A stretch of 64,000 nt of DNA from Lathyrus oleraceus (Eukaryota; Streptophyta; Magnoliopsida; Fabales; Fabaceae): assembly GCF_024323335.1 (NCBI RefSeq), contig NC_066583.1, positions 268,541,416 to 268,605,415 of the forward strand, written 5' to 3'. This document shows positions 56,600 through 64,000 of the stretch, one piece after another. Every line of letters starts with the position of its first letter. Position 1 is the first letter of the stretch. The position numbers and the translations under genes were made by a program. A model generated the notes under the pieces. The model was not told the DNA's origin and ran no database searches. It saw only the letters and a program-made list of their open reading frames with translations.

Positions 56600-58200
56600 A
56601 ACATCTCCATGAACTTTTTGAATTAGGCCATCTCCTTCTCTTTCTTGGGTTTCTTCATCAGAATAGGGTAAGGTGGTTTGATATAATTAGGTAGCTCAAC
56701 ATTCATGATTTGTTTCTTGGTTCTTCTGAAGAATGAGTTTTTATTTACGAATTGGTCAAGGGTGCATCCTCTAACTTCACCTTCACCGGTATCCTCACTT
56801 TTTTCTCTCTCTGCATTTTTTGCAACCTCCTCTTCAACTACCACATATTTTCCACTCCTTTCTTCGACCTTGTTGGATTCTTTCTTTTTCTCACTTGCTT
56901 TTGTTTTGAAGGTACCACTCAATTTCTCAACTCAATGGCTTTGTAAGTTTCATTTTTTGGGTTATCTACAGTCTTACCAATAAATCCCTAATTTGAACTA
57001 GCTTAGGTTGTCATTTATCGAGACAATTGACTGATTTGCATCTCTAAGTTTTTTATTGAAGCTTCAATGTTCTTGTTCATGGTGATTTTATTTTATGCCA
57101 TATCCATCTGAGTCTTAAACATATCTTCTTTAGTTTTACTAACTTGTTTAAAACTTGATTGAGTTGCTTTCATGAAGTTGGACAAGGTTTACTCTAAAGG
57201 TGTTGGTTTTCGTTGAGGTGTTTGAGGAACTAGTTGAATTCCTTGGTTAATATTCAAGGTTTGATTGTTGCTCCACTTGAAATTTGGATGATCTTTCCAA
57301 CATGGATTGTAGGTGTTTTAATATGGATTTTTTTGAAAATTTTCATATTGAACTTATGCACTATCAACATTTGGCACACAGTTTCCATTCACATGTCCCT
57401 CTCCATAGAAATCACACATGAGTGTTTGAATTTTAATCGCATTTTCTTTGGATAATTGGGACGCAGCTAACTGTTTGGAAAGTACCACCATTTGAGCTAA
57501 TAATGTTGTGTTCGAATCAACTTCAAGAATACCCTTTTGGTTCATCGCTCGATCACTTGAGCGATACTCATTCTGGCACATATTTTCAATCAATGTCTTA
57601 ACCTTAATATTTGTCTTTGCTCTCAATGTACCTCCGGTTGAGGCATCAAGAAGCATTCATGTTTGTGTTTTCAGCCCGTTGATAAAGGGTGTCATATGTT
57701 CCATAGATCTCATGTTATGATTCAGACAACTATAAAGTAACAACTTGAATCTTTCCCATGCATCAGATGATGACACTGAATCGTCTTGGTCAAAATTGGA
57801 GATTACAACTTTCCTCTTCACAAACTGAGCATTTGAATAATACCTCTATAAGAATCCTCTAGTTCTTTCTAGGTTTGGATAATACTGTTTGGTATGAATT
57901 GCAACCAACCCTTTGCGCAACTTATCAAAGAAAGACCAAACAAACGTAATTTTACTTATTCGCCAGTTCCCTTTGTCGGTTTGCACATTGAGCATGTCTC
58001 GTAAAATTTAACAAGATGCTCCCACGGGTATCTAATGTCTTGCTTGTCGAACGAGTTATCTCTCAAATCTGAAAGTACATAATTTTTAATATCAAACGTT
58101 ACAAGGTTAGCCAATTGAAATCCTAAGGTTATCTGCCTAACGTTGGTCCTCCTGCAATAATCCCCCAAGCATCTGTCGTGGTGGATTAGCCATTTCTTCT
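56600..58200 (-). pseudogene. Athila-like H: gag remnant
   Basis: Minus frames at 58168-57956 (GFQLANLVTFDIKNYVLSDL, then PWEHLVKFYETCSM, matching the start of the gag capsid), 57656-57354 (gag C-terminal part ending with a Cys-His segment around CDFYGEGHVNGNC) and 56922-56623 (charged linker, then a KPPYPI segment before protease) are pieces of one gag-pro reading frame separated by stops and shifts. Confidence 0.65.
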
Positions 58201-58459
58201 TTTTATTTTTTCTATTCCTCCGTAACTAACAGTGATTTTCGAATTCGTGCACCATTCTTTAGATTTCTGAATCCAGTGGTATCAGTGTCGAATTCGAACC
58301 TTGCATAAAAAACAAACAATACCTTAGTAGCATTGAACCCGATAAGAGTATAATTTAAAATAAAGAATTTGAAACTTTAAAATAAAAATGACAAAATAGA
58401 ACAAAACAAAAAATTAATTCAAAATGTCACAATATTTCCTTGTTAAAATTATCAACAAT

Positions 58460-58476
58460 CTCCAGCAACGGTGTCA
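58460..58476 (-). other. Primer-binding site of element H (degenerate)
   Basis: The minus strand reads TGACACCGTTGCTGGAG, close to the TGGCGCCGTTGCCGGGG site typical of Athila-like elements, about six bases from the LTR. Confidence 0.6.
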
Positions 58477-58482
58477 AAAAAT

Positions 58483-59593
58483 TGATGGACTAAACTTGCC
58501 AGTGTACTAGGCTCGTCTAAGTAATAAAATAATTCGTGTCCATAAGGATTGTGAATTAAAACAAAGTTATATTAAGGCAATAAAAAAATACAACGGGAGT
58601 TTTGAGTTTTTATTGGTACAAAAACAAGAATGAGAAACTTTCGGAGTAAAGATTGATAATGAAAAGCGACTATGTCTTTTTATCGAAATCCTTAATTATA
58701 CCTGTTGATAAAATGTTTATTATATTATTAACAATTAGGCGATAATTACACAGGGAATTAACACGACCACTGCACTCAATTCTTTGGTGTGCATCTCACT
58801 AATTTAAACAATAATTCTCTAATTCTTTAGGTCAATTCAAAGTTAAACGAGGTGTTCTAAGTTCATTAATCCTAAAGTCACAACTTATAATTAACTACTC
58901 CTAGTTAATTACCAAGTTAAGCAATTGTTCTACTTATGATCGGTAGACTTACGGTCAATAATCACTACTCATCTAGAAATCACTTTGCACGCACGCCAAT
59001 ACACAAAGAGCAATGAACATAAGAACAACTGAATAATAGTTATAACATAAAATAAATCAAATAATATCAAACACTCATATGATCAAATAAAGTAAAATTA
59101 GGTTCATCTCAAAAGATCTAATATAAAATAACTTAGTTACTCATAATGCAATTAACAATTACCATGAATTGATAAGAAAAGTTCTTCAAAATCAAGGAAA
59201 AATATGCTCTACAATGACTCCAATGCTCTCTAAAGTCTCCCGCAAAAGCTCATGACCGTCACACTCTCTCTAAAATTCAGAACCCTCTAAAAGTCTCAAT
59301 ATTTTTTTATTTAAATAGCCAAAACGCATGTCAGAAAAAGTCATCATCACGATTGCCTTATATCCTCACGCAATCGTGATATCAACTCATCGAGCCCAGG
59401 ATGACAACATTGCAGTCACGAGATATCCAATGGTGAAAATATTCTTTTTTTCCTTCTTTTTTCTTCGTAAATTTTCTAAATCCATTTTTCTCATTCTTTT
59501 GCAACTTTGTTCATTTCTTTCAGATATTTGCTTGACATTTACTCATATTTCTATCAATACTCGTCAATATTACATAATGACATACTATCATCA
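58483..59593 (-). repeat. 5' LTR of Athila-like element H (about 1.1 kb)
   Basis: Plus strand reading starts TGATG and ends CATCA, a perfect 5-bp inverted end pair beside the primer-binding site. It has a GTCCATAAGGATTGTG phrase near its left end and a CGATTGCC/GCAATCGTGAT block late, matching the layout of solo LTR D. The outer border is inferred from these ends only, since the second LTR is missing. Confidence 0.55.
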
Positions 59594-59609
59594 CTTGTAC
59601 AATGATTAA

Positions 59610-59612
<3 letters not shown>

Positions 59613-59690
<78 letters not shown>
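59613..59690. repeat. (TA)n microsatellite, about 78 bp
   Basis: About 39 uninterrupted TA dinucleotides. Confidence 0.97.
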
Positions 59691-59693
<3 letters not shown>

Positions 59694-59699
59694 TATTTT

Positions 59700-61440
59700 A
59701 AATCATTTTATAGCATATTTGGATTGTATTTTGAAAGGGGTAAAACCAATTCTAAAGATATAGAATTGATTTTGAGATGTTTGATTATTCTAAAGTAGAA
59801 TTGATTTTGCTTTCAAAATTGATTCTACTTGAAACTACAATTTGTAACTTCTGAATTTAAATATGATTTTTGTATTTAAATTTATTGTTTAATTCACTAT
59901 TACATAAATATATTTAAACGTAAATCAATTCTACTAAATTTAATTATGTTAAAATCAATTCTATGAAATTCAATCATATCGAAATCAATTTTATCTGCGG
60001 AGAACTCAAAGACACACTTTATAGACATTTCATTTTCCTTTGATAATTAAGCTGATGAATGAACAACTTTGAGTGTGAGCCTCAGCTTAATTGCATCAAA
60101 ACTCATTGTCTAAGTAGATGATGATTTCATAACATTGTTTAAATCGGAAAAAAAAGAAAATTATAGATTAGATATAGTTAATCATCATCGCCTATGATGT
60201 TACAGTTACACGTTACATAGTAGGGGACCAATTTTGTGCAATTCTATATTTATGTGTCAGAACGGTTGAAGAAAACTTCATTGGGGACCGTATGTAAACT
60301 GAAATGGAATGGAGGGGATGGAAATTTCAGGGGTAAAATCTTTTTTGATTTCCCTCAACTTATAAACCTTTCCCGTGACACTTTCTTATAGTATTATTAA
60401 AAACCATGCCCACTACATTTCTCTTTCAAGTTCACATGAGAAAACAAAGTTGGCTTCTATAACTTTCATGCTATAAGTAGTTGTTCAATTCTCTGCTAGC
60501 AATTGAATATTTGCAATATAAAACTATAGAAAAGTTATATAGCTGATGTAACCAAATGTCCAATGGAGTCATGAATGGATCTAGCTAGTAGGGTGAGGTA
60601 AACCAAGAAGGAGATTGAAAATGGTGTATAGGTGTAGTGTGCGATGTCACAGTTGTACTCTTGTGTCTTCATTCGAAAAAGGTAAATGTGTGTGTAATAG
60701 GGAAAAGTGTTCAAAGCCTTTTCCTATAGGAGTGTGCAAGGTTTACTTTACGATTAAGCTCTTATATTAATGTATGATAAAGTCACTAATATAGAAACTA
60801 TTTCCTTTACTTCTTTATTGCCTGCCTGTGTTGTGTGTGATAGTATACTTTTTTTTAGAGGCTCTGAATTCCATACTTGCACTTGCAGGCATCGTCTCGA
60901 ACGATTTAAAAAGCCGTGTTTAAAATTTAAAATCAGATTTTTATTACACTTTAAGTCCTATAATAAATAATCTATTTGAAACAAAATTGTATTCTAAAAT
61001 AAATGATTTATCTTAATTTTTAATGCATATTTTTTAATAAAAATATTATTCTCTCTTTTATCTATTCTTCTTTTTTAATCTGTGTAAAACAATCAACTGA
61101 ACCATTTATTGTGAGACGAGGAAGTATAAAGAAGCATCTAAATATGTAGTATGTTTTTTCAATATAGAACACAAAATTTAACTCAAGGAAAAATGTAGTC
61201 ACTAAAGAATTTGTTGAGCAAATTCTTTAAGTAGATAGTTATTCTCTTATAATACTAATGATTGATTATCATATATGTTTTCACCTGATTTTTATTAGTT
61301 TTTTTTTTTGCAAGGATTCGAAATTTGAACAATTTCAAAATAATTCGTACAATCTTAGTTTTTTGCTCAACAATATTTATCTTCTTAAAAATATATTGTG
61401 TTCTGATATATTTGTAAAGGGTCTACAAAAGCAGGAGGAT
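59700..61440. other. AT-rich region, no supported gene
   Basis: Short chance frames (60770-60970 and 61258-61473) show no family features. The segment 60980-61130 contains ATAAATGATTTATCTTAATTTTT and ends GTGAGACGAGGAAGTA, like the ends of small plant inverted-repeat elements, but this is weak. Confidence 0.45.
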
Positions 61441-61867
61441 TGTAGCCCTTCAATAGGAATCACCTCACTCTAAACACCTTTCACTCGTCCAATTATGAGA
61501 AACGTGAGAAAAGATATTTATAGGCCAGAGAAAAGTTAGAGTCAATAGTTGATCCATGTCTTCTTAAAAAATAGGGATAAAAAAGGTTCAAGGACGATTA
61601 TCATTTCCAAGGAAACCTTAGGCCTTAAAGCCTATATAAATACCTTAACTTAGAGAGATCAAAATTTTCCCAACATAATGCTTATATATAGAGTCTCTCA
61701 CCTCACGTGAGCTGACCCTCTCATACAACCGTAAACTCCATAACTACCACCAAATAGAGCTTATGGTCGCCTTAGGAAAATCCTAACTGTTATAAACTAC
61801 TAAAGCCTCTGAGTATCCCCTACCTGTGTAGGGATACCACACACACTTGTATTATTTTACAAGTACA
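61441..61867 (+). repeat. 5' LTR of gypsy element I (427 bp)
   Basis: The segment starts TGTAGCCC and ends AAGTACA (TGTA/TACA ends). It includes a TATA-type GCCTATATAAATACC at about 61628-61642 and a CCTGTGTAGGG stretch near the 3' end. A primer-binding site follows one base later. The start is inferred from the ends and the promoter position. Confidence 0.6.
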
Positions 61868-61868
61868 G

Positions 61869-61885
61869 TGTCGCCCACAGTGGGA
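61869..61885 (+). other. Primer-binding site of gypsy element I
   Basis: TGTCGCCCACAGTGGGA is close to TGGCGCCCACCGTGGGG, a common site of plant Tat-like gypsy elements. Confidence 0.65.
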
Positions 61886-62059
61886 CTCCGATAAAACTAA
61901 CTTTGACCACACATTTTCCTCATCATCTTTTCCATCTTCATCCTATGATGGCTTATAAAGATCTATATTTCAGGGTCAACATTGTAGCAAAAGGTTTCTC
62001 TGGTGGAGGAAGTTCCAACTCCTCCTAGAGGAAATACGCCATACAAATGTTGATCGCGA

Positions 62060-62600
62060 ACATCATATCTTCGATGTTCCCCAAAAGAGAACAATGAGAG
62101 TTGGGAATTGATAACACGTTCTCTGGCAGTGATTCCGCAGAAATCCTAACGCACGATAATGACCCCTTGGTCATCACAATGCAAAATGGAAAATGGGACA
62201 TCAAACGAGTCCTGATAGATCCCAAGAATTCTGCTGACGGTGATGTCCCGGGAATGCTTTCCAGAGGCTTCAACTCGATCCCAATGACATCAACACCTTT
62301 CAGGGTTCACTAATAGACCTGTCAGATGAACAAATACAAGTGATGAGCCACATAACATTAGAAATAACTTGTGGCGAGGGAACAAATTCCTAGGCAATTG
62401 AAGTCAGATATCTCATAGTAGACACCTAACCTCCTTACAACATCATCCTAGGTCAACCCATCATCAATGGAACAAATGCCTAGGTAATTGAAGTCAGTTA
62501 TCTCATAGTAGACACCTAGCCGCCTTACAACATCATCCTAGGCCGACACGTCATCAATGCATTATGGGCGGTTATTTCCATCCGATATTTGGTCCTAAAG
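62060..62600 (+). pseudogene. Gypsy I: protease remnant with an in-frame duplication
   Basis: An open frame at 62101-62310 gives the protease N-terminal part (HDNDPLVITMQNGKWDIKRV, then LIDPKNSADG, where D-x-G-S-S is altered). The following part, with a YLIVDT...YNIILGR pattern, is present twice because of a 90-bp tandem duplication. Stops occur in both copies. Confidence 0.6.
62381..62560 (+). repeat. 90-bp tandem duplication in protease I
   Basis: AACAAATTCCTAGGCAATTG at 62381 and AACAAATGCCTAGGTAATTG at 62471 start two 90-bp units that end in CATCATCAATG. The 30-codon unit keeps the phase and repeats the conserved Ile-Leu-Gly-Arg/Gln region. Confidence 0.9.
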
Positions 62601-62859
62601 TACCCGTTGTCTGGTGGGCAAGTCGGGACAATTTGAAGAGACCAGTAAAGTGCTTAAGAGTGTTACCAGAGCAGTCTGGTGACAGAAAGGGAAAAGTTAT
62701 CCCTTGTGGGTGCCTCTTCCTCAAAGCCTTAGATGCAAACTAATTAGAAAAACATGAGTTAGTCAACCAACTAATTAGAAACATCGACTTGTTCACCTGG
62801 GATCCCTTTGACATGTTTGGGATATACGCTAGAGTGTGTGACATCACCTTGCATTCGAA

Positions 62860-63980
62860 CCTTTTGCCAAGCCTATGGCGCAAAGGAAGCAGAAAGTTGG
62901 CAAGGAGAAGAGGGCCGTCATTGATGAGGAGGTAGGCAATTTTTCCAACATTGGGTTCATTACGGAAAAAAAATATCCTACCTAGTTAGCCAACATGGTG
63001 TTGGTGAGGAAAGCAATGAACATGAGACGCATGTGTGTGGACTTCAACTAACCTAAATATTGCCTGCCCTAAGGACCCATATCCTCTGCTCGACATTGAT
63101 TGCCTGATTGATAGGTCCTCTAGATATTTCATTTTGAGTTTCATGGATTCCTACTCAAGGTACAACCAGATTCAAATGGATCCCCTAGACGCTCCAAGGC
63201 AGCCTTCATGCCAAATCATGACAACTACTACTATAATGTCATACCCTTCGACCTTAAGAACATTGTCGCCACCTACCAACGACTCATGGACGTTATGTTA
63301 TCCATCCAAACAGGGAGTAACCTAAAGGTCTATGTGGAAGAAATGATGGTGAAAACCACCATAGGGTGCAACCATGCTGCAGACTTAAAGGATGTCCTGC
63401 ATTCAATCAAAAAGTATAACATGTGCTTGAATCATGCTAAGTGTTCTTTTGGGGTTTAAGTCGATAAGTTCCTTGGATACATGTTGACAAAGAGAGGAAT
63501 TAAAGCCAATCCGGATAAATATTAGGTCATCATTGATATGAGAAGCCCCACCAATTTCAAGGAAGTGGGGCAGCTTTCAGGTCGCCTCGTTGCCCTATTG
63601 TGTTCCCTCTCATGTGAGGACGACAAGGATTTCCTTTTCTTTTCCACTCTGAAGATGAAAGAGAGGTCCAAATGGACCATAGAATGCAAGGAGGATTTCT
63701 CGAAGGTAAAATCCTTCTTCACATTACCGCTCATTCTCACTCGCCCGAGAGAAGAATCGTTACTACTCCTTTACTTCTCAGTTACAGGTCAGGCGTTGAG
63801 CTCAGTACTTTTCCAAGATATGGATAAAGTAGATAGACCTATGTTTTTCATAAGCAAGGTGTTCAGAGGCACCGAAACAAAGTATCAAAATATTGAGAGC
63901 TAGCACTAGCTGTCATTGTCAGATCGAGAAAGTTGCATCCTTATTTCCAGGGACATAAGATCCTCGTGAAAATCAACAAT
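62860..63980 (+). pseudogene. Gypsy I: reverse transcriptase and start of RNase H
   Basis: In pieces of different phase the plus strand shows KRAVIDEEVGNF, MRMCVDFN, CPKDPYPLLDIDCLIDRSS, the FSRYNQIQM-like stretch, then NVIPFDLKNIVATYQRLMD and a catalytic box that reads YVEEMMVKT in place of YVDD. After a stop come FLGYMLTKRGIKANPDK and the connection region (MRSPTNFKEVGQLSGRLVAL), then RNase H (LLLYFSVTGQALSSVLFQD, KVFRGTETKYQNIES). Shifts lie near 63200 and stops near 63052, 63459 and 63524. The frame is lost after the edge of the window. Confidence 0.78.
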
Positions 63981-64000
63981 CTTGTTTGACATATCTTAAA

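Larger units (their letters stand above)
55976..59593 (-). mobile_element. Truncated Athila-like Ty3/gypsy element H
   Basis: On the minus strand: LTR (59593-58483), primer-binding site, gag (about 58200-56600) and protease (56479-55976). RT, RNase H and integrase are absent: the element is cut at about 55976, beyond which unrelated repeat DNA begins. The protease and gag residues and the primer-binding site are of the Athila type. Confidence 0.72.
61441..64000 (+). mobile_element. Gypsy element I, 5' part, running off the window
   Basis: The layout is LTR, primer-binding site, a short leader, protease remnants, RT and the start of RNase H. Gag is almost completely missing: only about 200 bp separate the leader from protease. 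All frames have stops and shifts. RT residues are of the Tat-like type found with short LTRs in legumes and other plants. Confidence 0.72.

Noticed and set aside
59328..59609. 93-codon plus-strand frame.
   Set aside because: It lies in the inferred LTR of element H and in T-rich sequence. No features support it.

Overview
The window is nuclear DNA from a higher plant, most likely a legume of the pea/vetch/lentil group. The evidence is a dense nest of Ty3/gypsy Ogre/Tat-type and Athila-type elements, Ty1/copia elements, intron-bearing plant-specific fragments and AT-rich, repeat-rich spacers. I find no intact host gene. Nearly everything is transposable elements, their relics, or broken copies of one transposon-related plant gene family (MAIN-like / plant mobile domain).

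Layout. 1-4431: the 3' end of a plus-strand Ogre/Tat element (A), made of a minisatellite-rich 3' untranslated region, a polypurine tract and a 2007-bp LTR. 4432-~15.4 kb: a minus-strand Tat-lineage element (B) with gag, protease, RT, dual RNase H and integrase. Downstream of integrase it carries an antisense, intron-containing extra gene encoding a plant-mobile-domain-like, basic and coiled-coil protein, whose 5' part is cut off by A. 15.5-16.1 kb: AT-rich inverted motifs. 16.2-20.3 kb: a badly decayed minus-strand copia element (C). 20.3-24.3 kb: a 74-bp tandem repeat, a Mutator-like transposase relic and a copia tail. 24.3-27.3 kb: a probable copia (SIRE/Maximus-type) LTR relic holding a nested 1598-bp solo LTR (D) with a perfect target-site duplication. 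29.3-30.2 kb: an AT-rich element carrying an 88-codon piece of mitochondrial ATP synthase alpha.

31.9-53.7 kb: two MAIN-like gene copies. The first is truncated. The second is split by an Ogre-like solo LTR (F, 4707 bp) and a complete-ended copia element (G, 7.3 kb, two 1365-bp LTRs). Another solo LTR (E, 5609 bp) lies just upstream of it. All three insertions have perfect 5-bp target-site duplications, so the insertion history can be read directly. 54.4-55.9 kb: a GTT/TTTA-rich minisatellite, a hairpin with 148-bp arms and a 268-bp tandem duplication. 56.0-59.6 kb: a truncated minus-strand Athila-like element (H). 61.4-64.0 kb: the 5' part of a plus-strand gypsy element (I) that runs off the window.

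The most unusual signals are three. First, the 3' untranslated region of element A holds many hairpins with an 8-nt loop of the TAGCGTAC type and stems that change on both sides in a compensatory way. Second, element B carries an antisense intron-bearing gene. Third, a palindromic GAGATGCATCTC motif recurs around the MAIN-like copies. LTR borders and lineage names come from reading motifs by eye. No database or alignment was run.
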